From assembly GCF_900112395.1 (NCBI RefSeq), contig NZ_FOLN01000006.1, forward strand, positions 124,001-188,000: a stretch of DNA of 64,000 bases, read 5' to 3'. Below, piece after piece: positions 44,157-52,959 of this stretch. Each line of letters starts with the position of its first letter. The first letter of the stretch is position 1. This DNA is from Algibacter lectus (GTDB lineage Bacteria; Bacteroidota; Bacteroidia; Flavobacteriales; Flavobacteriaceae). The position numbers and the translations under genes were made by a program. Under the pieces are notes generated by a model. The model worked only from the letters and a program-made list of their open reading frames with translations, was not told where the DNA came from and ran no database searches.

Positions 44157-45239
44157 CTATCCGTTAATCACTTTTTCTTGGTGATTGATAGATTCTTGGT
44201 GTACTGCTTTAAACATTTTTAAGATAAATTCTTCACTTAAACCATGTTGCTCACCTTCTAATACCATTTTACCTAAAATTTCGTTCCAACGTTTAGATTG
44301 TAAAACGGCAACGTTCTTTTGTTTTTTAAGCGCTCCGATACTATCAGAAGTTTTCATTCTCTTTCCTAATAAATCAAGAATTTGATTATCAACAACGTCA
44401 ATTTGTGCTCTTAAATTATCTAAAGAACTATTGTATTCTTCTTCTGTATTAGATTCTTTTCTAATTTTTAAATCTCTCATTATTTGCACTAAAGTAGATG
44501 GTGTTACTTGTTGTGCAGCATCACTCCATGCATTTTCTGGATCGTAATGAGTTTCAATCATTAATCCATCAAAGTTTAAATCTAAAGCTGTTTGAGATAC
44601 ATCAAAAATCATATCTCTTTTTCCTGTAATATGCGATGGATCGTTTATTAATGGAATATCTGGATATTTGTTTTGAAATTCAATAGCTAATTGCCATTCT
44701 GGAGTATTTCTGTATTTTGATTTTTCATAAGTAGAAAAACCTCTATGGATTGCTCCAATATTTTTAACACCCGCTTTGTAAATTCTTTCGATACCACCTA
44801 ACCATAAAGCTAAATCTGGATTTACTGGGTTTTTAATTAACACAGGCTTATCTGTACCTTGTAAAGCATCTGCAATTTCTTGCATAATAAAAGGAGATAC
44901 TGTAGAACGTGCACCAATCCATAATAAATCGATATCATGCTCTAAAGCTAATTTTACGTGAGCAGCATTTGCTACTTCCGTACAAACTTTCATACCTGTT
45001 TCAGCTTTTACTTTTTGTAACCATTTTAAACCTAAAGCACCAACACCTTCAAACATTCCCGGGCGTGTTCTTGGTTTCCAAATACCAGCTCTAAAATAGC
45101 TTACATCGGTATCTTTTAGCTCATGAGCTATTTTTAATACTTGTTCTTCTGTTTCAGCACTGCAAGGTCCAGCAATTACTAATGGATGATCTAAGTTTAA
45201 ATCATCTAACCAGGTTCTCATTTCTTTTGTGTTTTCCAT
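44157..45239 (-). CDS. Bifunctional DAHP synthase / chorismate mutase (type II mutase)
   Basis: The N-terminal domain (about 1-265) is a KDPS/DAHPS-like class I-beta DAHP synthase that starts the shikimate pathway from PEP and erythrose-4-phosphate. Conserved segments are PLVIAGPCSAE, GIWKPRTRPGMFEGVG, LWIGARSTVSPF, KNPVNPDLALWLGG, IHRGFSTYEKSKYR and DPSHITGKRDMI. The C-terminal 90 residues form an AroQ-type chorismate mutase (LRAQIDVVDNQILDLLGKRM, KKQKNVAVLQSKRW) that probably also makes the enzyme feedback-sensitive. From the chosen ATG it is 360 residues (a Met four codons upstream is less likely). It is the last gene of the pheA operon, ending at a strong terminator. Confidence 0.95.
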   Translation of the reverse strand: MENTKEMRTWLDDLNLDHPLVIAGPCSAETEEQVLKIAHELKDTDVSYFRAGIWKPRTRPGMFEGVGALGLKWLQKVKAETGMKVCTEVANAAHVKLALEHDIDLLWIGARSTVSPFIMQEIADALQGTDKPVLIKNPVNPDLALWLGGIERIYKAGVKNIGAIHRGFSTYEKSKYRNTPEWQLAIEFQNKYPDIPLINDPSHITGKRDMIFDVSQTALDLNFDGLMIETHYDPENAWSDAAQQVTPSTLVQIMRDLKIRKESNTEEEYNSSLDNLRAQIDVVDNQILDLLGKRMKTSDSIGALKKQKNVAVLQSKRWNEILGKMVLEGEQHGLSEEFILKMFKAVHQESINHQEKVING

Positions 45240-45333
45240 AATCTTAATCAAATTTCAAAATGAAATTCCAATTTCCGTGCTTTTTATTGTTTAGTGTAGT
45301 GTCGAAATTGGATATTCAATTTTTTTTTCAGGT

Positions 45334-46185
45334 TTAATGTATTCCGTTTAATATATCTTTTATATAATTTGTGCTTTCCATCTCTTTATAAATAGCTTCG
45401 AAATCATCTTGTTTCATAAGCTCTTTAAAGTGAGACAGGTTGTTAATATACTCTTCTAATGTTTCAATAACATTGGTTTTGTTCTGTTTAAAAATAGGTG
45501 TCCACATAGCTGGTGAACTTTTTGCTAAACGCACTGTTGAAGCAAATCCACTGCCTGCCATATCAAAAATATCGCGTTCGTTTCTTTCTTTATCAATAAC
45601 CGTTTTTCCTAACATAAAAGAACTAATATGCGACAGATGCGATACATAAGCAATATGCTTATCATGAGCTTCCGGATTCATATATCGAATTCTCATGCCA
45701 ATATCACTAAACAATTTTAAAGCCTTTTCTTGTAGCTTAAACGTTGTTTTTTCAACCTCACAAACAATATTTGTTTTCCCTTGAAACAAACCGCTAATAG
45801 CAGCTGCCGGTCCAGAATGCTCTGTTCCTGCAATAGGATGCATTGCTAAAAAATTACGGCGTTTAGGGTGGTTTTCTACCACTTTACAAATATCAACTTT
45901 TGTTGATCCCGCATCGACTACTAAGCCTGTTTCTGGAATTAAATCTAAAATAGTTGGCAACAATTTTACAGTTGCATCTACGGGTATAGAAATAATAACT
46001 AAATCGGCATTTTTTAAATCGTCTAGCGTTGCTTTTTTATCAATTAAATTTAAAGCCAAAGCCTCTTCAAGCGTACTGTCTTTACGGCTAATACCATGGA
46101 TAATAACATCTGGTCTAAGGGCTTTTATATCCTTAGCTAAACTACCACCTATTAACCCTATGCCTATTGAATATATATTTTTCAT
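45334..46185 (-). CDS. tyrA: Prephenate dehydrogenase
   Basis: TyrA oxidatively decarboxylates prephenate to 4-hydroxyphenylpyruvate for tyrosine. The 283 residues begin with an NAD-binding Rossmann motif (IGIGLIGGSLAKDI), include the prephenate-binding block HPIAGTEHSGPAAA and the helical dimerisation part with YVSHLSHISSFMLG, where the active-site His lies. There is no C-terminal ACT domain, so feedback control, if any, is not of that type. It is the third gene of the aromatic operon, separated from the aminotransferase by about 100 bp and from the DAHPS/CM gene by 94 bp. A short inverted repeat lies in the latter gap. Confidence 0.95.
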   Translation of the reverse strand: MKNIYSIGIGLIGGSLAKDIKALRPDVIIHGISRKDSTLEEALALNLIDKKATLDDLKNADLVIISIPVDATVKLLPTILDLIPETGLVVDAGSTKVDICKVVENHPKRRNFLAMHPIAGTEHSGPAAAISGLFQGKTNIVCEVEKTTFKLQEKALKLFSDIGMRIRYMNPEAHDKHIAYVSHLSHISSFMLGKTVIDKERNERDIFDMAGSGFASTVRLAKSSPAMWTPIFKQNKTNVIETLEEYINNLSHFKELMKQDDFEAIYKEMESTNYIKDILNGIH

Positions 46186-46289
46186 TTTGCTCCCTAACCT
46201 TCTCCTCTTGGAGAACGAACTGTTACGGGTTTTACTTTATTACTATTTACTTTTTTATAATGTCCTAAATTCTAAATGGCAACTAACTA

Positions 46290-47435
46290 TTAACTTACTC
46301 GAGCTATGGCTTCTTGTAAATCTTCGGTTTGTGCACATAAAGAAAACCTAATATAACCTTCACCTTGAGAACCAAAAATAGTTCCCGGAGTTAAGAATAT
46401 ACTTTTCTCTTTCAATATTAAATCGATATACGCCTCTGCTTTTACATCTGCAGGCAGTTTTGCCCAAACAAAAAGTCCTGTTGCATTTTCATCGTACGTG
46501 CAATTTAATGCTTCGGCTAATTTCCAAACTAAATCACGACGTTCTTTATAAACGCTATTTAAGGTCGAAAACCATTCGCTAGAACATTTTAAAGCTTCAA
46601 TCGCACCTTTTTGAATACCGTAAAACATTCCGGAATCCATGTTACTTTTTACTTTTAAAATATCGTTTATATACTTATTATCACCAACAACCATCCCAAC
46701 GCGCCATCCGGCCATATTGAAGGTTTTACTTAATGAGTTAAGTTCTAAACATACATCTTTAGCACCTTCTACATTTAAAATACTCGTAGGATTTTCATTT
46801 AAAATGAAACTATACGGATTATCATTTACTATTAAAATATCATGCTTTTTAGCAAAAGCCACTAAATCTTCAAACAACGTTTCAGATGGTTGAGTTCCTG
46901 TTGGCATATGCGGATAATTTACCCACATTAGTTTTACTTTACTTAAATCTTGTTGCTCTAAAGCTTCTAAATCTGGTTGCCAGTTATTAGCAGCGTCTAA
47001 CTCATAAAAAATTGGTTCTGCCTCTAACAATTTAGTTACCGATTGATAGGTTGGATAACCTGGATTTGGTATTAAAACAGCATCACCTTTATTTAAATAT
47101 GCCATTGAAATATGCATAATACCTTCTTTACTTCCCATTAATGGAAGCACTTCGGCATTCGGGTTTAAATCAACATTGTAATGCGTTTTATAAAATCCTG
47201 AAATAGCTTGGCGCAACTCTGGCAAGCCCTGATAACTTTGATATTTATGTGCATTCGGACTCAACAACCCTTCGGTTAAAGCATCTACTACTTTTTGCGA
47301 TGGTTGCAAATCTGGACTACCAATACCTAAATTTATTACAGGTTTCCCACTTGCTATTAGTGCGTTTACTTCTTTCAATTTTCTTGAGAAGTAGTATTCT
47401 TCAACACTATGCAATCTATCGGCTACTTCAATCAT
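46290..47435 (-). CDS. PLP-dependent class I aminotransferase (aromatic operon)
   Basis: This fold-type I aminotransferase of the LL-DAP/aspartate-like subgroup has 381 residues. The PLP-lysine is in LNSLSKTFNMAGWRVGMVVG. Other conserved blocks are NLGIGSPDLQPSQKVV, PNPGYPTYQSV, VNYPHMPTGTQPS and VNDNPYSFI, and the C-terminal Arg is in GYIRFSLCAQ. Its place between pheA and tyrA suggests it transaminates phenylpyruvate and 4-hydroxyphenylpyruvate (inference from context). Its ATG overlaps the pheA stop by 4 bp (ATGA), so translation is coupled. Confidence 0.93.
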   Translation of the reverse strand: MIEVADRLHSVEEYYFSRKLKEVNALIASGKPVINLGIGSPDLQPSQKVVDALTEGLLSPNAHKYQSYQGLPELRQAISGFYKTHYNVDLNPNAEVLPLMGSKEGIMHISMAYLNKGDAVLIPNPGYPTYQSVTKLLEAEPIFYELDAANNWQPDLEALEQQDLSKVKLMWVNYPHMPTGTQPSETLFEDLVAFAKKHDILIVNDNPYSFILNENPTSILNVEGAKDVCLELNSLSKTFNMAGWRVGMVVGDNKYINDILKVKSNMDSGMFYGIQKGAIEALKCSSEWFSTLNSVYKERRDLVWKLAEALNCTYDENATGLFVWAKLPADVKAEAYIDLILKEKSIFLTPGTIFGSQGEGYIRFSLCAQTEDLQEAIARVS

Positions 47436-48259
47436 AATTTTGCATTTTTATATTCACCTAAAACTTTAAAATCATCTCCCATTATTTCAATTAATGATTT
47501 TGCTTTCTGAAAATTAGCATAATCATCAAAGGTAACATCAACAAAAAAGGCGTACTTCCATGGTGTTTCTATAATTGGAAGACTCTGTATTTTTGTTAAA
47601 TTCAACTTGCAATCGCTCATTACATTTAAAATAGTCGCTAAACTGCCTCGTTTGTGGTTCGCTTCAAACTTTATAGAGGCCTTACTAATATCGGACTCTA
47701 AAAGATCTGTTTTTGTACGTTGTACAATAGCAAAACGAGTTTCGTTGTTTTTAATGGTTTGTATACTTTTTGCTAAAACATTGAGCTCGAAAATTTCGGC
47801 TGCAAATTCACTAGCAATGGCTGCAACACCTTTTAATTTTTTATTCTGAATACGCTCTGCCACTTCGGCCGTATCTTTATCTTCAATTAATTTAATATGT
47901 GGATAATCTCTAAAAAACTCTTTACATTGTAATAGCGCCATAGGATGTGAATACACCTCTTCAATATCTAAAATACTTTGGTTTGGTAACGCCATTAAAC
48001 TATGCTGAATATCTAAATAATGCTCTCCAACGACATGAAGATTATACTTATCGATTAATGCATAATTAGGAATAATAGACCCCGCAATCGAATTTTCGAG
48101 TGCCATAATTCCTGCATCACATTCTTCTGTAATTAACGAATCTACTACCCTATCGAATGATAAACAATCGATAGTAGCCACAGGAGTTTCAAAAAATTGT
48201 TTTGACACAATATGATGATATGATCCTTTTATACCTTGTATAGCTACTGTTTTTATCAA
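47432..48259 (-). CDS. pheA: Prephenate dehydratase, TTG start
   Basis: This enzyme makes phenylpyruvate from prephenate for phenylalanine. The 275 residues hold the catalytic domain (about 1-180, starting IKTVAIQGIKGSYHH, with the conserved TRF motif in NNETRFAIVQRT) and a C-terminal ACT regulatory domain (GSLATILNVMSDCKLNLTKIQSLPI) that binds phenylalanine. There is no chorismate mutase domain, which is on the DAHPS gene instead. The start codon is TTG at 48257-48259: the frame runs back to a TAA four codons earlier with no ATG, and the protein begins at the family's normal N-terminus. It is the first gene of the aromatic operon, 40 nt after the attenuator's T run. Confidence 0.94.
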   Translation of the reverse strand: MIKTVAIQGIKGSYHHIVSKQFFETPVATIDCLSFDRVVDSLITEECDAGIMALENSIAGSIIPNYALIDKYNLHVVGEHYLDIQHSLMALPNQSILDIEEVYSHPMALLQCKEFFRDYPHIKLIEDKDTAEVAERIQNKKLKGVAAIASEFAAEIFELNVLAKSIQTIKNNETRFAIVQRTKTDLLESDISKASIKFEANHKRGSLATILNVMSDCKLNLTKIQSLPIIETPWKYAFFVDVTFDDYANFQKAKSLIEIMGDDFKVLGEYKNAKL

Positions 48260-48298
48260 TTTTATTGTTTTTTATTAATGTTCAATAGATTGTTAAAC

Positions 48299-48327
48299 AA
48301 AAAAAAGTCTCGATTTTCATCGAGACT
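48299..48327 (-). terminator. Attenuator terminator upstream of pheA
   Basis: On the minus strand AGTCTCGAT-GAAA-ATCGAGACT makes a perfect 9-bp stem with a GAAA tetraloop, followed at once by eight T. It lies inside the leader of the pheA operon (between the leader ORF and pheA) rather than after a gene, so it is an attenuator. GTCTCG in its 5' arm (plus 48321-48326) can instead pair with CGAGGC in the leader ORF (plus 48364-48369). Confidence 0.9.
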
Positions 48328-48350
48328 CATATTAAATTTATAGTTTTAAA

Positions 48351-48428
48351 TTATACATACAACGCCTCGTTCTTTTCGCTAAAAAAGAAATAAAACCAGT
48401 TGTTAAAATATGTAAAATATACTGTCAT
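48351..48428 (-). CDS. Aromatic-operon leader peptide, 25 aa (attenuator)
   Basis: This short ORF runs ATG to TAA on the minus strand. Residues 4-16 read YFTYFNNWFYFFF: ten of thirteen are Phe, Tyr or Trp, and in total there are six Phe, four Tyr and one Trp in 25 codons. The remaining residues are SEKNEALYV. It ends 24 nt before the attenuator hairpin. The layout (leader peptide rich in the operon's own end-product amino acids, then a terminator, then pheA) is that of ribosome-mediated attenuation known for E. coli pheL. When Phe/Tyr-tRNA is scarce the ribosome should stall at codons 12-16 and leave codons 20-22 free to pair with the terminator arm. No Shine-Dalgarno is visible, as is usual in this phylum. 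Confidence 0.85.
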   Translation of the reverse strand: MTVYFTYFNNWFYFFFSEKNEALYV

Positions 48429-48648
48429 AGTGATAATTGAGTGGCTAAAGTAATTATTTTATTAAGAAATCAAAATACAATAAAACTTTTTTTTACATTT
48501 TATTCAAAAAAATAAAGATTCCACATAAAACCTACCATTATTATGCACAATTTTAAATTATATATGGAATACACTAAAACATCTTAAAAAAGGGAATCGG
48601 CAAGATTTTTACATTCATATTCATTATTTTTGAACAAACAATTAATTT
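48429..48648. other. AT-rich divergent gap between the pheA leader and gldA
   Basis: This gap must hold the promoters of the aromatic operon (minus) and gldA (plus). The gldA -7 box (48625-48632) is the only match I can name with some confidence. I could not place a good TTG/TAnnTTTG pair for the leader transcript. No other ORF, RNA or repeat was seen. Confidence 0.5.
48625..48632 (+). promoter_or_regulatory. -7 promoter box of gldA
   Basis: TATTTTTG matches TAnnTTTG and ends 16 bp before the gldA ATG, giving a very short leader of about 10 nt. No clear -33 TTG is found at the usual distance. Confidence 0.4.
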
Positions 48649-49542
48649 ATGTCGATAGAAGTTACAGGAATATCAAAGCTTTACGGAAATCAGAAAGCTT
48701 TAAACAATATTTCGTTTACCGTAAAAAAACCTGAAATTGTTGGATTTCTTGGTCCGAATGGTGCAGGAAAATCGACCATGATGAAAATTTTAACCACATT
48801 TATTCAACCTTCTGAAGGTACAGCCAAAGTAAATGGGCATGATATAGATGAAGAAAAGCAACAGGTACAAAAAAGCGTAGGGTATTTACCAGAGCACAAC
48901 CCGCTTTATTTAGATATGTTTGTAAAAGAGTATTTAAAATTTAATGCCGATATATATAAGGTTGATAAAAACCGTATTAGCGAAGTTATAGAACTTACGG
49001 GCTTAACTCCAGAAATGCATAAAAAAATAGGACAACTATCTAAAGGGTATCGCCAACGTGTTGGGTTAGCCAATGCCCTACTCCATGATCCTGAAGTTTT
49101 AATTTTAGATGAACCTACTACTGGATTAGACCCTAACCAATTAGTAGAAATTAGAAATTTAATTAAACATATAGGCGAAACAAAAACCGTTTTTCTTTCT
49201 ACACACATTATGCAAGAGGTGGAAGCCATGTGCGAACGCGTGATTATAATTAACAAAGGAGAGATTGTAGCCGACAAAAAACTTAACGAACTACGAGACG
49301 AAAAAGAACAAACAGTAATTGTAGAATTCGATTTTAGGGTTGAAGATGCTTTTCTAATTAGGTTGCCAAAAGTGAAAAGTGTAAAAAACACCTATGGCTT
49401 TGTTTACGAAATTACATTTAAAACTTCCGAAGATATGCGATCTCATGTTTTTGATTTTGCACACGATAATCAATTAAAAATTCTTCAACTTAATCAGAAA
49501 AATGCAAGTTTAGAATCTCTTTTTAGAGAATTAACCGCTTAA
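48649..49542 (+). CDS. gldA: Gliding-motility-associated ABC transporter ATP-binding protein GldA
   Basis: GldA is the ATPase of the GldAFG transporter needed for gliding in several Flavobacteriia. The 297 residues show MSIEVTGISKLYGNQKALN, Walker A (GPNGAGKSTMM), signature QLSKGYRQRVGLANALLHD, Walker B (VLILDEPTTGLDPNQL) and the switch His (STHIMQEVEAM), with the longer C-terminal domain typical of GldA. The membrane partners gldF and gldG are not in the window, as is common because they lie elsewhere in these genomes. Whether this organism glides cannot be said from one subunit. Confidence 0.9.
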   Translation: MSIEVTGISKLYGNQKALNNISFTVKKPEIVGFLGPNGAGKSTMMKILTTFIQPSEGTAKVNGHDIDEEKQQVQKSVGYLPEHNPLYLDMFVKEYLKFNADIYKVDKNRISEVIELTGLTPEMHKKIGQLSKGYRQRVGLANALLHDPEVLILDEPTTGLDPNQLVEIRNLIKHIGETKTVFLSTHIMQEVEAMCERVIIINKGEIVADKKLNELRDEKEQTVIVEFDFRVEDAFLIRLPKVKSVKNTYGFVYEITFKTSEDMRSHVFDFAHDNQLKILQLNQKNASLESLFRELTA

Positions 49543-49671
49543 GCCCGTTTTTAAAATAGAAAAGCATGATATAAATCATCTTTACCCACACTCAAACCTA
49601 ATAAATTTGCAATATTACTTAGCTAAAAATAAGTAATATCTCTATATTTATAACGTAACAAATATATTACG

Positions 49672-51768
49672 ATGAGCAAAGGAATTTATGTGGCTACTAT
49701 AGAGCCCAACAGCGGAAAATCGGTTATTGTGTTAGGCCTAATGCGTATGCTTTTAGGAAAAACAGCAAAGGTTGGTTATTTTAGACCTATTATTGAAGAC
49801 CTCGAAGTAGGTGAAATGGACAACCATATTAACACCGTAGTTTCTCATTTTGAAATAGACATTAATTATAAAAACACTTTCGCTTTTACCCGAAACGAAG
49901 TCTTAGATTTATACAACCAAGGCAAATCTGGGAAGGTTATTGACGAAATTATAAAGAAATACAAATACTTAGAATCCAGGTTCGATTTTGTTTTAGTTGA
50001 AGGCACCGATTTTTCACATGAAAACTCTAGCCTAGAATTAGACATTAATATCTTAATTTCTAAAAACCTAAGTCTTCCCGTTATTATAGTTTCTCAAGGA
50101 GATAAAAAAGATTTAAAATCTATTGTAGATAGCGTACAATTAGCTCACGACACTTTTAAAGGTGAAGTAGATGTGCTTTCTCTAGTAACCAATAAAGTAG
50201 ATGTAGACCAAATTTCTATCTTAAAAGAAAAACTACAAAAACGTATCAATACAGATACAGACACCAATATTACAGTAATTCCGAAAATAAAAAGCTTAGC
50301 TAGTCCAACCATTAAAGAAATTGTAAAAAACCTAAATGGTAATGTACTTTTCGGTAAGGATATGGTTAATAACCAAGCCGAGAACTTTAGTGTTGGTGCC
50401 ATGCAGTTAAGAAATTACTTAACACACCTAAAAGAAAACGCATTAGTTATTACTCCTGGAGATCGTGCCGACATAATTCTTGGTGCTTTACAAGCTCACA
50501 TCTCTAAAAACTACCCTAAAATATCAGGAATTGTTTTAACAGGAGGCTTAATCCCTGAGGAATCGATTTTAAAATTAATTGAAGGTCTTTCTAGCGTAGT
50601 ACCTATTATTAGCGTTAAATCTGGCACTTTTTCTGTTACAAATACTATCGGAAAAATAAAATCTAAAATTTATGCCGATAATATTGAAAAGATTGAAATG
50701 TCTATCGCAACATTCGAAAAACATGTAGATACCGATAAATTATCTAATGATTTAATCACTTTTCAATCGGATATATTCACGCCTCGCATGTTTCAGTATA
50801 ACTTATTGCAACGCGCACTAAACAATAAAAAACATATTGTTTTACCTGAAGGTGATGATGAGCGTGTATTAAGAGCTGCAGCCAGACTAATAGATGCTCA
50901 GGTTGTAGAACTAACCTTAATTGGCGATGAAGATTTAATAAAAGAGCGCCTTATCACTTTAGATATTGCCCTAGATACAAACAAAATAAATATTGTTTCT
51001 CCAACAAAATCGCCTTATTTTGATGATTATGTAAACACATTGTACGAACTAAGAAAACATAAAAATGTAAACTTAGAAATGGCTCGAGATATGATTTCTG
51101 ATGTATCATATTTTGGAACCATGATGATTTACAAGGGCCATGCAGATGGTATGGTTTCTGGAGCTGTACACACCACGCAACATACCCTTAGACCAGCGCT
51201 TCAGTTTATAAAAACGAAACCAGATGTTAATATTGTGTCTTCTGTTTTCTTTATGTGTTTAGAAGATCGCATTTCTGTTTTTGGAGATTGCGCCATCAAC
51301 CCGAACCCAAATGCAGAACAGTTAGCCGAAATCGCTATATCATCTGCTGAAACTGCTAAAAACTTTGGAATTGAACCAAAAGTAGCCATGTTATCTTATT
51401 CTTCTGGAGCCTCTGGAAAAGGAGCTGATGTAGAAAAAGTGCGTGAAGCTACCGAAATAGTTAAAAAATTATCCCCAAGTTTAAAAATTGAAGGTCCAAT
51501 TCAATATGATGCCGCTGTAGACATGCGTATTGGTAAAAGCAAATTACCAGACTCAGAAGTTGCAGGTAGCGCTAGTGTTTTAATCTTCCCCGATTTAAAC
51601 ACAGGTAACAACACTTACAAAGCCGTTCAAAGAGAAACCGGAGCATTAGCCATTGGTCCTGTTCTACAAGGATTAAACAAACCTGTAAACGATTTAAGCC
51701 GTGGCTGTACTGCCGACGATATTTACAGTACAGTAATAATTACAGCCATTCAAGCACAAGATTTATAA
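49672..51768 (+). CDS. pta: Phosphate acetyltransferase (long form)
   Basis: Pta interconverts acetyl-CoA and acetyl phosphate. The 698-residue protein is the three-domain form. It has an N-terminal BioD-like P-loop domain (TIEPNSGKSVIVLGLMRM, residues 9-26), a central DRTGG domain (about 215-330, with ITPGDRADIILGALQAH), and the C-terminal catalytic PTA domain (from about 375, PEGDDERVLRAAARLID and MVSGAVHTTQHTLRPALQ, ending in GCTADDIYSTVIITAIQAQ). The N-terminal domains are regulatory in E. coli, and the same is inferred here. ackA follows with a 3-bp gap, so the pair is an operon for acetate overflow or acetate use. Confidence 0.97.
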   Translation: MSKGIYVATIEPNSGKSVIVLGLMRMLLGKTAKVGYFRPIIEDLEVGEMDNHINTVVSHFEIDINYKNTFAFTRNEVLDLYNQGKSGKVIDEIIKKYKYLESRFDFVLVEGTDFSHENSSLELDINILISKNLSLPVIIVSQGDKKDLKSIVDSVQLAHDTFKGEVDVLSLVTNKVDVDQISILKEKLQKRINTDTDTNITVIPKIKSLASPTIKEIVKNLNGNVLFGKDMVNNQAENFSVGAMQLRNYLTHLKENALVITPGDRADIILGALQAHISKNYPKISGIVLTGGLIPEESILKLIEGLSSVVPIISVKSGTFSVTNTIGKIKSKIYADNIEKIEMSIATFEKHVDTDKLSNDLITFQSDIFTPRMFQYNLLQRALNNKKHIVLPEGDDERVLRAAARLIDAQVVELTLIGDEDLIKERLITLDIALDTNKINIVSPTKSPYFDDYVNTLYELRKHKNVNLEMARDMISDVSYFGTMMIYKGHADGMVSGAVHTTQHTLRPALQFIKTKPDVNIVSSVFFMCLEDRISVFGDCAINPNPNAEQLAEIAISSAETAKNFGIEPKVAMLSYSSGASGKGADVEKVREATEIVKKLSPSLKIEGPIQYDAAVDMRIGKSKLPDSEVAGSASVLIFPDLNTGNNTYKAVQRETGALAIGPVLQGLNKPVNDLSRGCTADDIYSTVIITAIQAQDL

Positions 51769-51771
51769 AAT

Positions 51772-52959
51772 ATGCAAGTACTCGTTTTAAACTCAGGAAG
51801 TTCATCTCTAAAATTTCAATTATTTTCAATGCCAGCAGAAACTATTTTATGTTCAGGTTTAATTGAACGTATTGGAATGGACGATGCGAAATTTATTTAC
51901 AAAACTGAAAAAGATACCATAGAGCACGTCACTGCTATTTACAACCATAAACAAGGGTTAGAGCTACTATCTCATCAACTTTTAGATAGTGAAACCGGCA
52001 TCATTAAATCGGCTTCAGATATTGATATTGTTGGGCACCGTGTAGTACAAGGTGGTGCTAGATTTAAAGAAACCACCGAAATTAACCAATGGGCAAAAGA
52101 CAACATAAAAGATCTTTTTAGCTTAGCACCTTTACACAATCCTGCAAATTTTGAAGGTATTGAAGTGGCCGAAGCTATTTTCCCTTCAGCTAAGCAAGTC
52201 GCGGTTTTCGATACGGCATTCCACCAATCTATCCCCGAGCATGCTTACAGATATGCCATACCGAATAATCTTTTAACCGAACATAAAATTAGAATGTATG
52301 GATTTCATGGTACCAGTCATAAATACGTATCAGAACAAGCTATTCATTATTTAGGTAAGAAAGAATCTAAAATAATTTCAATCCATTTAGGTAATGGTTG
52401 CAGTATAACAGCTATTAAAAACGGGAAAGCTGTAGACCACTCTATGGGCTTGACACCTTTAGACGGCTTAATTATGGGTACGCGAAGTGGTGATATCGAT
52501 CCTTCTGTAATTTTTCATTTGGCAAGTAAATTAAATTACTCTTTAGATGAAATTAATACTCTATTACAAAAGAAAAGTGGTATGCTTGGCTTAACCGGTT
52601 TTAGCGACCTAAGAGAAATAGAAACAGAAGCTACCAAAGGCAATAGAGATTGCTTGCTTGCTCTACAAATGAACACCTACCGCATTAAAAAATACATTGG
52701 TAGTTACGCAGCAGTTTTAAACGGATTGGATGCTATTGTGTTTACCGCAGGAATAGGAGAAAACTCAGAATTAATGCGTAAAATGGTTTGTGAAGATTTA
52801 GATTTTCTAGGCATTAATATAGATGCAGAGAAAAACAAAGAAAAATCGAAGCTCTTAAGAGCCATAAACACTATTGAATCTAAGGTGAAAATATTAGTTA
52901 TTCCAACCAATGAAGAGTTGGAAATAGCGAAACAATCGGTTCAATTATTCGAAAATTAA
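51772..52959 (+). CDS. ackA: Acetate kinase
   Basis: AckA phosphorylates acetate with ATP, working with Pta. The 395 residues show both signature regions (VLNSGSSSLKFQLFSMPAE at the start and GFHGTSHKYVSEQAIHYLG), plus LAPLHNPANFEGI, the catalytic DTAFHQSIPEHAYRYAIP region, and FTAGIGENSELMR near the end. Length is normal. The last 15 bp overlap the convergent DUF2807 lipoprotein gene, so the two 3' ends share DNA. No terminator is visible between them. Confidence 0.97.
   Translation: MQVLVLNSGSSSLKFQLFSMPAETILCSGLIERIGMDDAKFIYKTEKDTIEHVTAIYNHKQGLELLSHQLLDSETGIIKSASDIDIVGHRVVQGGARFKETTEINQWAKDNIKDLFSLAPLHNPANFEGIEVAEAIFPSAKQVAVFDTAFHQSIPEHAYRYAIPNNLLTEHKIRMYGFHGTSHKYVSEQAIHYLGKKESKIISIHLGNGCSITAIKNGKAVDHSMGLTPLDGLIMGTRSGDIDPSVIFHLASKLNYSLDEINTLLQKKSGMLGLTGFSDLREIETEATKGNRDCLLALQMNTYRIKKYIGSYAAVLNGLDAIVFTAGIGENSELMRKMVCEDLDFLGINIDAEKNKEKSKLLRAINTIESKVKILVIPTNEELEIAKQSVQLFEN

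Noticed and set aside
45268-45311. Inverted repeat CCAATTTC / GAAATTGG before the DAHPS/CM gene
   Set aside because: Only 8-9 bp with a 28-nt loop, no T run and no leader ORF, so it is not distinguishable from chance in AT-rich DNA.
46190-46230. TCTCCTCTTGGAGA hairpin between tyrA and the aminotransferase gene
   Set aside because: It resembles a dispersed CTCTCC...GGAGAG repeat of these genomes but is too short and degenerate to list as a feature.
48906-49391. 161-codon antisense ORF inside gldA
   Set aside because: It is fully inside a strongly conserved ABC ATPase gene and the translation has the random Ser/Ile-rich look of an antisense shadow.
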